This document shows, piece after piece, positions 10,428-20,579 of a stretch of 64,000 bases of DNA. The position numbers and the translations under genes are program-made. Source of the DNA: Shinisaurus crocodilurus (lineage: Eukaryota; Chordata; Lepidosauria; Squamata; Shinisauridae); the NCBI GenBank assembly GCA_021292165.1, contig CM037879.1, positions 287,654,272 through 287,718,271 of the forward strand. The letters run 5' to 3'. The notes below the pieces were generated by a model. The model was not told the DNA's origin. It saw nothing but the letters and a program-made list of their open reading frames with translations, and did no database searches. Each line of letters opens with the position of its first letter. The stretch's first letter is position 1.

Positions 10428-10858
10428 TTATTTTAAAAAACGCTAAGGAGATTTGCGCAAATTGCATAAAGTTATGTGATTTGCGCAAAATGTGGTATTT
10501 GGCATGTTTTGCACAAATAAGCACCTTAAAATCACGTGGCTCTAGCACAATTTGCATAAAATTGGCCAAGTTTATGCAAATCATGCTAGAGCCACGTGCT
10601 TTCCAGGTGCTTATTTGCGTAAAACATGCAAAATACCCCGATTTATGCAAATTGTGTAAAGTTACACAAATTGCGCAACTTTTTGCAAATTTCCTCAGCA
10701 TTTTTTAAAATGTGCAAACCAGGGCCCATCTCAGAGATGGAAGTCTGTGAGCTGGCGCAACTCACTTCATAGCTAGTCAGCGCCAGCGCAGGGCTGACGA
10801 ACTGAAATCTGGGGTGTTGGATTTTCATCCCCCTATCAGATTCCTCACACATCCCTAA
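10428..10858. mobile_element. Long palindromic MITE rich in TTTGCGCAAA
   Basis: From 10430 to 10712 two arms of roughly 135 bp are inverted copies centred near 10570: 'cacgtggctctagcacaatt' in the left arm pairs with 'catgctagagccacgtgctt' in the right. The right shoulder to 10858 ends 'cctatcagattcctcacaca' and 'tccctaag', shared with 6484-6722. Confidence 0.8.
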
Positions 10859-11180
10859 GTACAACCAGCCTTAGTAAGAAGTAGAACTTGCTATGATTCC
10901 AAGCCCAACACAAAGTCACCCAGCCTAATAAGGTGGGACACATTGCTTTCCACATTCCCAGGTATCAACTGGCATCAGGGACAAAGGCTCTTTTTTGATA
11001 CCCAGGGTCCCACAAAGCATTCTTCTTCATGGGCTAATGCCCCACAGATGGATCATGACCTGAACTAGGGTGGATTGTACGAGTAACAGCTGGCTTTTGG
11101 AGAGAGACGGAAAGAGGGAGGAGAGGAAAGTAGAAAGAAGCAAAAAGAGAGAGAAGGAGATACAGGATGGAGGGATGATT
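10859..11180. other. Intronic sequence with purine-rich tract
   Basis: A GA-rich tract spans 11098-11165. No recognised repeat or exon. Confidence 0.5.
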
Positions 11181-11515
11181 AGGAGTGTATTATGTACCTT
11201 GGGGGGGGCGCCTCGCCTCGCCTCGCCTCACAGGGCCCCCCCTGTTGCCCGATTCTCCACAGCACAGAGCGATTCTCCACGCTGCTCGAGCAGCCATGCC
11301 GGCAGTGCAGGGTCCCATTGCGTCATTTCCAGCTGGCCAGAAGTGACACGACAGGACCCTGCACTGATGTGATGGGACCCCGCACTGCGTCTTTTGCGTA
11401 GAAACCAGGGCAACAGGGCTTAAAATGGCGGCGCAGCAGCATGGTGGCTTGCGCGGGGAACCGAGTAAGGCCCGCGAGTCTCGGGGGCGCGAGCGGGGCT
11501 GATCGGTAACATCCC
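11180..11515. mobile_element. GC-rich MITE fragment, family 'C'-like
   Basis: Contains a small (GCCTC)n run near 11211-11228, then 'agaaaccagggcaacagggc' resembling the core of family C, and ends 'ggtaacatccctaggg'. Diverged; boundaries approximate. Confidence 0.45.
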
Positions 11516-11574
11516 TAGGGATGATAGAAGATAGATAGATAGATAATCAAAAATGAATTCCACACTGCAGTACA

Positions 11575-11866
11575 TGTTTGAGTCCAGGGGGGCTGGAAAT
11601 GTTTAATATCAAGCGGCTGGAGCAACTCCCCTATGAGGAAAGGTTACAGCAGCTGGGATTGTTTAGCTCAGAAAAAAGGCGAGCAAGGGGAGACATCATA
11701 GAGGTGTACAAAATTATGCACGGTGTGGAGAAAGTGAGCAGGGAGACATTTTTCTCCCTCTCTCATAATACTAGAAGCCAAATGGGTCATCCCATGAAGC
11801 TGATTGGTGGGAGATCCGAGAATCAGGACAGATAAAAGGAAGGACTTCTTCACACAGCGCATGTTA

Positions 11867-11923
<57 letters not shown>

Positions 11924-12138
11924 ATAGTCCAGATGGCTATATGCTAACTCCACTATCAGAGGCAGTATGCCTATGCACACCAGTTGCTGGGGAACATGGG
12001 CGGGAGGGTGCTGTGGCACTCGTGTCCCGCTTGAGGGTTTCCCGTGGGGCAGCTGGTTGGCCACTGTGTGTGAACAGGATGCTGGACGAGAGGGACCCCC
12101 GGTCTGATCCAGCCTCAGGGCTCTTCTCGTGTTCTTAA
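11575..12138 (+). mobile_element. CR1-B LINE 3' portion
   Basis: Encodes the CR1 C-terminal hallmark LEQLPYEERLQQLGLFSSEK, then REDIIEVYKIMHGV-like sequence, and a 3' UTR ending 'ggctcttctcgtgttctta'. Interrupted by an (ATT)n microsatellite at 11868-11922, where part of the element is missing. Confidence 0.88.
11868..11922. repeat. (ATT)n microsatellite
   Basis: About 18 tandem ATT units inside a CR1-B copy. Confidence 0.97.
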
Positions 12139-12139
12139 T

Positions 12140-12340
12140 TTATTAGTTGATTACATTTGTATTTGACAAATTGGATATCATCACGACTCCCTCCAAAGAA
12201 CTCAAGGTGGCAGACACAGGTCTCCCCCAATTTCATCCTCACAACAACCCTGTGAAGTAGGCTTGGCTGAAGGAGGGTGTGAGCCGGGGCTTGAGCGCGG
12301 GATCCATCGATATGACACTGCCCACTCTCCCACACTGGAT
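12140..12340 (-). mobile_element. Diverged tRNA-derived SINE (L2-tail family)
   Basis: Minus-strand match to the L2-tail SINE core: 'catcctcacaacaaccctgtg' style wording at 12233-12254 and 'gaactcaaggtggcagacac' near 12200. Diverged from the copies at 22440 and 54801. Confidence 0.65.
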
Positions 12341-12405
12341 GGCCGAGGGCCATTCCACCAACACAGCTCACTCACGCTGGTCCCCCACATATATCCAGGG
12401 CAGGC

Positions 12406-12566
12406 GCACGCTGGCTCAGCTTGTCTGAGCGTGGAAAGCCAAGCAGGGTCAGGCCTGGTGATGACTTGGATGGGAGACCCCTCCTCTAGTTTCCTGCACT
12501 GAGCAGGGGGTTGGGCTCGATGGCCTTGTAGGCCCCTCCCGACTCTGTGATCTATGAAATTCTATA
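12406..12566 (+). mobile_element. 5S rRNA-headed SINE with CR1-A tail, copy 1
   Basis: The head (12421-12479) matches the internal control region of 5S rRNA: 'ggaaagccaagcagggtcag' (A box region) and 'gacttggatgggagacc' (C box region). It is fused to the CR1-A 3' end 'gcagggggttgggctcgatg' and finishes with 'ctatgaaattctata'. The same junction, gggagacc then cctcctctagtttcctgca, is seen in all copies. Confidence 0.9.
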
Positions 12567-12732
12567 GTTTAACTCTGCGCTGTATGAAGAAGTACTTCCT
12601 TTTATCTGTCCTTAATCTCTCACCAATCAGCTTCATGGGATGGCCCTGGGTTCCAATATTATGAGAGAGTAACTGAAACAGTAACTTAATTTTATTATAT
12701 TTATACCCCACCTTTTTTTTCCCTTCAAGGAA
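12567..12732 (-). mobile_element. CR1-B and L2-tail SINE fragments
   Basis: 12570-12672 is minus-strand CR1-B ('gaagtacttccttttatctg', 'caatcagcttcatgggatgg'). 12680-12732 is a minus-strand SINE tail ('tatttataccccacctt' then 'aaggaaccc'). The second 5S-headed SINE follows directly. Confidence 0.65.
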
Positions 12733-12898
12733 CCCTGTGGCTCACGCTGGCTCAGCCTGTCTGAGTGTGGAAAGCTAAGCAGGTCAAGCCTGGTTATTCC
12801 TTGGATGGGAGACCCCCCTCCTCTAGTTTCCTGCATTGACTCGATGGCCTTGTAGGCCCCTTCCAACTCGATGATCTATGAAACATCTATGAAATCCA
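12733..12898 (+). mobile_element. 5S rRNA-headed SINE, copy 2
   Basis: Head 'tggaaagctaagcaggtcaa' and 'ccttggatgggagacc', CR1-A tail with a small internal deletion (gcattgactcgatggcc), end 'ctatgaaacatctatgaa'. Lies only 167 bp after copy 1, in the same orientation. Confidence 0.9.
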
Positions 12899-13274
12899 AC
12901 GATGTAACATTAAACAACAAAAACATACACCAAAGTAGGCACTTTCCGTCGTCAAGAAATAAGCCATATCCTGGGTTAAGAGCCGTGTTCTCTCAAGGCA
13001 TCTCTGAACATGCTGCAGCTGCCCAACTGCCATTCCACCCGTTTCAGAATTCACTGGAACAATGCAGCCAATCAGCCCCTGAGAGTTTCACACTCTCAGT
13101 GCGACGCACAGAGAGGATCTGTGACATTAATGGCAAGTGTCGCTGCTCTTTGCAATGTAGGTCTGAGAGATCAAACAGCTGAAAATGCATCTCGGCAATG
13201 TGTTTCAAAATGGGTCAAAGAGGAATGTCATTACGGAACCTAAAACTTTGACCCCCCCCCATGCATAGAACCGG

Positions 13275-13275
<1 letters not shown>
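12899..13275. other. Intronic sequence, no recognised repeat
   Basis: Includes 'gtttcagaattcactggaac' near 13041. Short open frames here have no recognisable similarity. Ends in a C-run before a microsatellite. Confidence 0.45.
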
Positions 13276-13345
<70 letters not shown>

Positions 13346-13346
13346 C
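13276..13346. repeat. (GT)n(GA)n compound microsatellite
   Basis: About 40 bp of GT followed by about 29 bp of GA. Confidence 0.97.
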
Positions 13347-13435
13347 AGCCAGAATTCATGTACATGGAGGTTTGCATCTTCACTTCAAAGCAAGGGGCAT
13401 TACAGTACTTGGTGCGTGTTTTCCCTTCCATTGAA

Positions 13436-13535
13436 ATGATGAATGGTGAAGGGTCTGTTGGCCGCAGTGTGAACAGAATGCTGCCCGATGGACCTTTGGT
13501 CTGATCTAGCATGGCTCTTACGTTCTGTATAGGAG
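13436..13535 (+). mobile_element. CR1-B 3' end fragment
   Basis: 'gtgtgaacagaatgctgccc', 'ggtctgatctagcatggctc' and 'ttacgttctgta' match the CR1-B tail. Confidence 0.75.
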
Positions 13536-14049
13536 GGAGCCTTGGTGTCTGCAAAGAATCACTGCATCGGAGCAAGCATCCAGAAGCTGATGGGCTGATA
13601 TTCTGACGTTACTTTTCTCTGCTTGCAGTGTCACTACTTTTTTTTTATGATATAGGGATCCCGTTTCAGGATTTGGGGCACAACAGGCCTCCTTGACTGT
13701 CAAAGGGAAGAGACGAGGTGTTCTCTCAGTTTGTTCTCTGATCCCTACTGGGAAGGTCAGAGCAGCTTGAATGGAGCATGGGCTGCTGCCAGCCTTACTG
13801 GGAATTCCCGCGGAAAAGTCCAGTCCAGCTCAGTGGACCTTTGGGGCGGATGGGAATCGGGCCCTAGTATTTCACTGACCCAGCTTTGGCCATTTCAGAG
13901 GAAGCAGATCACCCAGTCTGTTGCTGGGCTATAGAACTTCAGGCCAAAGCTGAGGTTCCAAACGTTTGACCACTCCTTCGTTCCCCCAAATGTGCTAGCT
14001 TAGAATGGGGCAGGTTGTTCTGTTTTGTTTTAATTTGAGGGAGCATTTA
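13536..14049. other. Intronic sequence, no recognised element
   Basis: No repeat family or exon recognised; short T-run at 13641. Confidence 0.45.
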
Positions 14050-14251
14050 GTGGAGGCTGGGGGCTCCAATGCCAGTGGGCCGGTGTATCCACTCTGGGTT
14101 TCAGCCTGAACCTTTAATGAGCTATCCATGGTGCTGAACACCTTCCCCCCATTTTTGTTTAGGTTCAGCACCATGGATAGCTCCTTTAAAGTTTAGGCTG
14201 AAACCCAGAGTGGATACACTGCCCCACTGGCATTGGAGCCATCAGCCACTG
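14050..14251. mobile_element. Palindromic MITE family 'D', copy 1
   Basis: Two arms of about 85 bp pair: 'gtatccactctgggtttcag' (14084) with 'ctgaaacccagagtggatac' (14197), and 'gctatccatggtgctgaac' with its complement around 14170. A related copy lies at 54050-54265. Confidence 0.85.
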
Positions 14252-14277
14252 TAGCAATATTCAGTCCCATGTCTGCA

Positions 14278-14500
14278 GTAGGGATGCACAGACCCTGTTA
14301 GATCCATTCTGCCTGTGTTTCGCAGACACCTTCCGTTCCATCATCTGCTCACTGATGGAATCCACGTCACTTGGAAAAAGCCAGAATCCTCAGGTGAGGT
14401 CAGATCCATAGAAATACAAACCCATTTGCAGATTTCTCCAAGAAATGAGTTTTCGATGTTCCCCAACATAGAAATCCAAACTCAGTTAGAGATTTCTCCA
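14278..14500. mobile_element. MITE family 'E', partial
   Basis: Begins 'gtagggatgcacagaccctg'. Shares 'ctgtgtttcgcagacacctt', 'ccgttccatcatc' and 'catagaaatccaaactca' with 20580-21133 and 26867-27285. An internal segment is tandemly repeated: 'gatttctcca' recurs at about 14433 and 14492. Confidence 0.65.
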
Positions 14501-14529
14501 ACAAACGTAGTCTGTGGACTATTTATCAT

Positions 14530-16239
14530 TGTGAAGAAAAAGCGTCAGAATTTCCTGCACCACACACACACACACACACACACCTCCACACATGTAAACA
14601 AGATAATCCCAGCTGGGGGCTGGGAACGTCATGCAAAATGTACCTAGTTCCTCTGATGGCTCCTGACGTCTCGGAGTCTCCCATGCCTTTGATGGCGGGT
14701 GTCACAAGTATTTGCATGCAAATGTGGCCCAAGCACTATATTCATGAGCAAAGAACCACCCCTCTTCTTCTTAGCCCAGATGAAGTTCATCCTGATTGGC
14801 CAAGGACAGCCAAGCTATGGAAAGGTCCTGGGCCCGGTGCTCTTCAACATTTTTAGTAATGACTTGGATCAGGAGGTACAGGGAATGCTTATCAAATTTG
14901 CAGATGACACAAAGTTGGGTGGAACAGCTAATACTCTGGAAGACAGAAACAAAATTCAAAGTGACCTCGATAGGCTGGAGCGCTGGGCCGAAAACAACAG
15001 AATGAAATTTAATAGGGATAAATGCCAAGTGCTGCACCTAGGGAGAGGAAACCAAATGCACAGTTACAGAATGGGGGACACTTGGCTCAACAATACTACA
15101 AGTGAGAAGGATCTTGGAATTGTGGTAGATCACAAACTGAATATGAGCCAGCAATGCGATGTGGCTGCAAAGAAGGCAAATGCAATTTTGGGCTGTATTA
15201 ATAGAAGTATAGCTTCCAAATCGCGGGAAGTGATAATTCCCCTTTACTCGGCACTGGTTAGGCCTCATCTTGAGTACTGCGTCCAGTTCTGGGCACCTCA
15301 CTTTAAGAAGGACATAGACAAACTGGAGAGGGTTCAGAGGAGGGCAACAAGGATGATAAAGGGACTGGAAACAAGGCCCTATGAGGAGAGACTGAAAGAA
15401 CTGGGCATGTTTAGCCTTCAGAAGAGGAGACTGAGGGGAGATATGATCGCACTCTTCCAGTACTTGAAGGGTTGTCACACAGAGGAGGGCCAGGATCTCT
15501 TCTCGATCATCCCAGTTTGCAGGACACGGAATAATGGGCTCAAGTTACAGGAACCCAGATTCCACCTAAACATCAGGAAAAATTTCCTGACTGTCAGAGC
15601 AATAAGACAATGGAATCAACTACCTAGGGAGGTGGTGGGCTCTCCCAGTCTGGAGGCATTCAAGGTGCAGCTGTCAGAGATGCTTTGACCTAGATTCCTG
15701 CATTGAGCAGGGGGTTGGACTCGATGGCCTTGTAGGCCCCTTCCAACTCTACTTTTCTATGATTCTATGATTCTATGAAAAGGAGGGGTGGGTGGGTAGG
15801 AATCTATACTGCTGCTGTGGCTTCTGGTTTGGGTTGCTGATGTCTGGACGTGAAGAAGCGCGGGGTAGGGCTTTGGCTGAGGCCAGCCCTAATGAAGACC
15901 AACCCCCAGGCAAAGAGAGTAAGTGCCTGGGTAGTTATACAGTAAAAGAACTAGTTTTGTTGTTTTGTAGCTCTACTTGTATGTACCAAAGTGTCTCCCC
16001 ACCTTTCTCCCTCTTCCCTCATTCCCCACCTTTCATTGTAATCTGTTTACCTTGAATAAACTTTCCTGGTTTTACCCCACACGGTGTGTGTGGTTCCTCT
16101 GTGGTTCAGTGCTAAATCCAGTGTATAGACCAAGGGCAAGGCCCTGAGAGAATCAGGTCAAGACGGCAGAGCTAAGGCTGGCAGTTTTGCACCTTTGACC
16201 GCTGGTCTTGAGTAAAGGACCGGTTGGCAGTCCTTCACA
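14530..16239 (+). mobile_element. Solo LTR 1, interrupted by a CR1-A insertion
   Basis: Starts TGTGAAGAAAA and ends TCCTTCACA, the TG...CA ends of an LTR. Flanked by a 5-bp direct repeat atcat (14525-14529 and 16240-16244). Removing the CR1 insertion (14825-15777) leaves about 757 bp collinear with LTR 2. It contains a CCAAT-type motif (gattggccaagg, 14796), an AATAAA at 16055-16060 and a downstream GT-rich stretch. No gag, pol or env sequence is in the window. The orientation is set by the poly(A) signal near the 3' end. Confidence 0.9.
14825..15777 (+). mobile_element. CR1-A LINE, RT C-terminus with intact frame
   Basis: 5'-truncated CR1 inserted in LTR 1. The open frame runs from the insertion point to 15688: LGPVLFNIFSNDLDQEVQG, the FADDTKLGG catalytic box (about 14898), [40 protein letters not shown], then [19 protein letters not shown]. 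The 3' UTR ends with repeated ATTCTATG. The intact frame and close match to others suggest a fairly young insertion, but it lacks the endonuclease and ORF1 and cannot move on its own. Confidence 0.95.
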
Positions 16240-16244
16240 ATCAT

Positions 16245-16310
16245 CATATCATGTCAAGGCTGCCTTATGCTGAGTCAGACCAGTGGTCATATCTCACCTA
16301 GTACTCTACT
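16245..16310 (-). mobile_element. tRNA-Ala-like SINE tail fragment
   Basis: Between the LTRs, 'aaggctgccttatgctgagt' and 'cagaccagtggtc' match the minus strand of the SINE tail at 22215-22255. A G-run (16316-16331) follows. Confidence 0.5.
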
Positions 16311-16370
16311 CCAATGGGGGGGGGGGGGGGACCTAGAGTAAAAAAGCTGGAACATATCCCAAAATGTCAT

Positions 16371-17140
16371 TGTGAAGAAAAGCAGGCCCTCCACCACACA
16401 CGTGTAAACAAGTGTAATCCCAGCCAGAGGCTGGGAACCTCATGCAAATGCACATAGTTCCTCTGATGGCTCAGGGCCTCAGAATCTCCTGCAAATGTAC
16501 ATAGTTTCCTCTGATGGCCCTGTGCCCCCTCAGAGTCTCCCATGTATTTGCATGCAAATGTTCCCCAAGCACTCTGGTCATGGTCAGGAATTCACCCCTC
16601 CGACACCTAGGAGCCACCCCTCCCCTGCTTAGCTCAGATGAAGTTCATCCTGATTGGCCAAGGACAGCCAAGCTACGGAAAAGGAGGGGTGGGTGGGTGG
16701 GAATCCATACTGCCAGCCGTGGCTTCTGGGTTTGGCTGTTGTTGTCTGGATGCGAAGGAGCGCGGAGTAGGGCTTTTGCTGAGGCAGGTCCTAAGAAGAC
16801 CAAACCCCCCCCCCAGGCAAAGAGTAAGCGCCTGGGTGTTTATATAGTAAAGGAACTAGTTTTGTTGTTTTGTAGTTCTACTTACCAAAGTGTCTCCCCA
16901 CCTTTTTTCCCTTCCCTCATTTCCCATCTTTTATTATAATCGGTTTACCTTAAATAAACTTTCCTGGTTCTACCCCACACAGTGTGTGTAGTTCCTCTGT
17001 GGTTCAGTGCTCAATCTAGTGTATATAGACCAAGGGCAAAGCCCTGAGAGAATCAGTGTCAAGACAGCAGAGCCAAGGCTGGCAGTTTGGCACCTTTGAT
17101 CTCTCGTCTTGAGATAAAGGACCGGTTGCAGTCCTTCACA
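16371..17140 (+). mobile_element. Solo LTR 2 of the same family
   Basis: 770 bp, starts TGTGAAGAAAA, ends GCAGTCCTTCACA. Flanked by its own 5-bp duplication gtcat (16366-16370 and 17141-17145), so it is an independent insertion and not the partner of LTR 1. Contains ATTTGCATGCAAAT (16546-16559), a CCAAT-type motif, a TATA-like tttatatag (16840) and AATAAA at 16953-16958. Confidence 0.93.
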
Positions 17141-17350
17141 GTCATCTAGTCCAACCTCCTGCTGATGTAAGAAATCCACTACTGCAGCAACTCTGAAAGG
17201 TGGCCATCCAGCTTCTGCTTACAAGCCTCTCATGAAGGACTGCGCACCACCCTCTGTGGTTGTCTCTTCCACCGTCAAACAGCTCGTTCTGTTAGGATGT
17301 TCTTCCAAGTGTTTAGTCCGAATCCTTTGTCTTGGGATTTGAACCCATTG
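17141..17350 (-). mobile_element. Old CR1-like fragment
   Basis: 'catctagtccaacctcctgc' and the following 'aactctgaaaggtggccatcc' resemble minus-strand CR1 3' sequence of an older lineage. It hosts LTR 2. Confidence 0.55.
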
Positions 17351-17699
17351 GGGCACTCCAAAGTCTCACAGAAAGCCCTTTTCCCATCATTTGCTACCCT
17401 AGATCATTCTAACTGGGGATGCCTGAGATAGCCCCGGCAGCTTCTGCATAAAAAGCATGCACTCCAACATTGAGCTAAGGCTCCTCTCCTTAATTCCGAA
17501 AGTGGTGCAATCCATCAACAAGACCTATTACCATGGGACTATCGATGTGGTACCTTGCCTCTATTTTTATTTTATTTTATTCAGTTCCATTCCTATTCTG
17601 CCCCCTCCCATGGATTCAAGTCAGGTGGCACTGGTTAAAAATAAAACAACACACGTGCCAGATTTCACAGCTGCTTAATCCTGGCTACTGAATACCAGT
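17351..17699. other. Intronic sequence, no recognised element
   Basis: Short TTTTA run near 17568. Nothing recognised. Confidence 0.45.
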
Positions 17700-17945
17700 G
17701 CAAAGAGGAAGTGCAAAGGGGAAAGTTTTACAGCTCTTCCAAAAAGTGTTCAGGCTCAGACTCTGATGGGCCTATAGTGGGAGGAAGTTCCACAACTGTG
17801 GAACGGCCAATGAGAATTCCTTTCAGCGCACAGCTGAAACAGCATTCTCGATTTATCTTAACAGACCCAGTACAACAGAGGGTAGGCAGTCTCCAAACTG
17901 TTCAGGCTTTTTAGGTCAAAACCAACAGCTTGAATTGTTCCAGGA
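17700..17945 (-). mobile_element. L2 LINE fragment, minus strand
   Basis: 'ttaggtcaaaaccaacagct' and 'tgaattgttc' resemble the L2 segment at 1340 ('aggtcaaaaccaacacct'). Confidence 0.55.
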
Positions 17946-18056
17946 TGACCATAAGGAAGGACTGCAGATGCTACGGAGTGCTACCTTCCCTGGAGGAAGC
18001 AGAACTAGTCACTGTAGTTCATACTTTAGTAACATCCAGATTGGATTACTATAATG

Positions 18057-18195
18057 CAGGGGTAGGCAAACTGGTGCCCTCCAGATGTTTTGGACTACAA
18101 CTCCCAGGAGCTGCAGTCAGCATGGCTAATGGTCAGGAATTCTGGGAATTGTAGTGGTCCAAATCATCTGGACGGTGCCAGATTGCTTACCCCTG
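18057..18195. mobile_element. Fold-back hAT MITE in L2
   Basis: Termini CAGGGGTAGGCAAACTGG and GCTTACCCCTG; core 'ttttggactacaactcccag'. Target duplication ctataatg/ctgtaacg (18049-18056 and 18196-18203), 6 of 8 matching. Confidence 0.85.
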
Positions 18196-18358
18196 CTGTA
18201 ACGTGTTCTACACGAGACTGACATTAAAAGGTGTTCAGAAACTTCAGCTGGTTCAAAACTCAGCCACCAAAGTCATTAAATGGGGCAAGACAGATAGAGC
18301 ATGTGATTCTAGTATTATACTAGATCCCAATTGGTTTTTGACTATTAAGGTCCTAAAG

Positions 18359-18496
18359 CAGGGGCAGGGAACCTTTGGCCATCCAGATGTTGTTGGACTA
18401 CAACTCCCATCTTCGATGACCATTGGCTGTGCTGGCTGGAGCTAATGGGAATTGTTGTGCGGCAACATTTGGAGGGCCACAGATTCCCGACCCCTG
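18359..18496. mobile_element. Fold-back hAT MITE in L2, second
   Basis: Termini CAGGGGCAGGGAACCTTTGG and CCGACCCCTG; core 'gttgttggactacaactccc'. Target duplication tcctaaag/ccctgaag, 6 of 8. Confidence 0.85.
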
Positions 18497-18945
18497 CCCT
18501 GAAGGATCTGGGACTGGGATATCTTAAGGATCACCTCCACCCATATGCAACCACCAGAAGAATTATCTCAATGCTAAATGCTGTTCTCTGTGTTTGCCCT
18601 GCTACCTGATGGGATAAAGCACATGGGATAAGGCTTTCCCAGCTGCAGTGTCACAGCTGTGGAATGACCTCCCAAGTTGGGCCTGCTTGGCTCCATCACA
18701 AGTAGCCTCCTGCTAAGCAGTGAACATGGCTCCTTTATATAGCATTTGATCGGTGGTAACTCTATATTATGAGCTTTAAATTTTGCTGTTTCACAGCGGT
18801 TTTTCCTGCTGTGCTGATTATGTTATGTAAATGTTGTTCAACATATTTTCATGGGTTATAGTTACAGTTGATTTCTTGGTTGGAGGGGTCTTTTTGCAGA
18901 CAGAAAGGTGGGCTATCGATATCTAATAACATAATTAAAATAAAT

Positions 18946-20575
18946 ACACTCATCTGTGACCTACACCAGCAAAGAGGAGAACTGCTACATTCTGCACCAA
19001 TTGAAGCTTTTGCTTTCATTATGATTATTAAAACAACAATAAGGAATATACAGGATAAATACCGGTAACTAATCTTAGTAATACATAAATTCAAACCAAT
19101 GAGAATAAGGGGTATGGCTGAATGCTATCCTGGCACTTATCATCCCAAAATGTAACCAAGGTGCTCCATTTCTCAATAAGCCTATTCTCAGACACTTGAT
19201 TCTCTCTTGCTTTTGTATAATAAGTCATTTTCATCATAATAGCAACATCACCAATTGAAGCTTTTGGACTGTCATCAAGGGAGCCCAGCAGCAATCTATC
19301 CTTGAAGTTACAGAGGTGTGGATGATTGTGAGTGACAGCTGCCAAGTCCCAGTTGGAGAAAAGGGAGGCTTGAAATATGATGCCTTTGAAGGATCATGCT
19401 TTATCACTTGCTTACTTTTCTTTGGTCCTCAAGGAAAGACCATCCAGTTCTATCCTTCCTCTAGCTATCTGCATAACCAAACTATACTGATAACCTGGGG
19501 TTATTCTCCTCTACACACAAAAATACACACAAATTAAACATCAAATACATCCCATTTCTACTGCCTTTCCCTTACCCACCCGCAAAAGTGGGTGACAGAA
19601 CTGATGCCAATATCTCTCTCCAATTGCCTGCTCCCGAAAACACCAGACATTAAGAGCCAGGCCATTAAAAGATGAAATGCAGGAGGCAAAGAAAAGCTGG
19701 TGATGATGGAAGAGGGAATCGTGGGAGTGAAGATTGCCGACAGATGGGTGAAGGGCTCAGCTCCTAAAGACAGAAAGAGACGGGTTTGTGCTCTCTTATC
19801 ACGGACCGGCTGTTATTCCAACAAGCGCCCTGATAACATAGAGAGCTTAATCAAATATGCAAACGAGGTCCTATCTGGAGAATGATGGAATGGAAAATAA
19901 ACGCAGAGATTGTGCTTTTAAGGCAAGCAAGGCTGGGGGTGGCGGTGGGGCGAATGGATGGAAGGTTCCCCCGTCTCACTTTGACCAAATTTGTTTTTGA
20001 AAAAGATTAAATGAAAGCAAAACGAATTAGGAGAATCGCCCATAAGCTGGCTGCCCATAAGTGGGGTCAGAAGGCGAGAGGCACAGAAATGAAAGGCAGA
20101 TGCAAGGGATGCTTCAAATAGCTAAAGAAATTAAGACAGAAGGGGGGAAAGGAGGATAGATCACAAGCGACCAAGTCCAAGATGGAGCCCACAATTCTGG
20201 TTAGGCCATTCTTTGGACATGAACTGAGAGCGAGATTGATTTTTTTTTAAAAAAAAAATAATCCCCAACTTTGCCATCAGTTTGAAGGAAGAATTGGACA
20301 CTAATGCCTCCCTGACACCTAATGGGGAAAGGAAGAGAGCCAGATGGCAGGGCGATATTCATTTGCCACAAGGCCAATTTTCAGGCTGGTCCCAACGGCC
20401 AAAAGAATGGAAATCCAATGATCCAGTTGACCCTTTGTAACTAAGCTTCCAAGTTACACAGAACTAATCTCCTCTTCCTGCCTAAAGAAGGGTTCTCTGC
20501 AACTTAAAAACTTAGTATTCTACATGCACCGTTAAGCCAATGAAAAGCATCATCAGAACTATTTGAAAGAATATT
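18946..20575. other. Long stretch without recognised repeats
   Basis: 18946-19600 is AT-rich with no clear family. 19600-20560 shows none of the repeats seen elsewhere in the window. The 19690-19920 block contains 'cttaatcaaatatgcaaacg' and balanced composition. No splice-bounded open frame is persuasive. This is the longest apparently unique block in the intron and the best place to look for conserved noncoding elements. Confidence 0.4.
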
Positions 20576-20579
20576 ATAG

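Larger units (their letters stand above)
17950..18945 (+). mobile_element. L2 LINE fragment hosting two hAT MITEs
   Basis: Plus-strand L2 RT C-terminal region: 'acatccagattggattacta' (SRLDYCNA equivalent), 'cagaaacttcagctggttca' (KLQLVQN), then 'gggactgggatatcttaagg' (GPGYLKD). It is cut at 18057 and 18359 by two MITEs and finishes with an AT-rich tail near 18945. Many stops; old. Confidence 0.85.

Noticed and set aside
14530..17140. A complete provirus with 5' and 3' LTRs
   Set aside because: Only 131 bp of non-retroviral DNA lies between the LTRs and each has a different target duplication.
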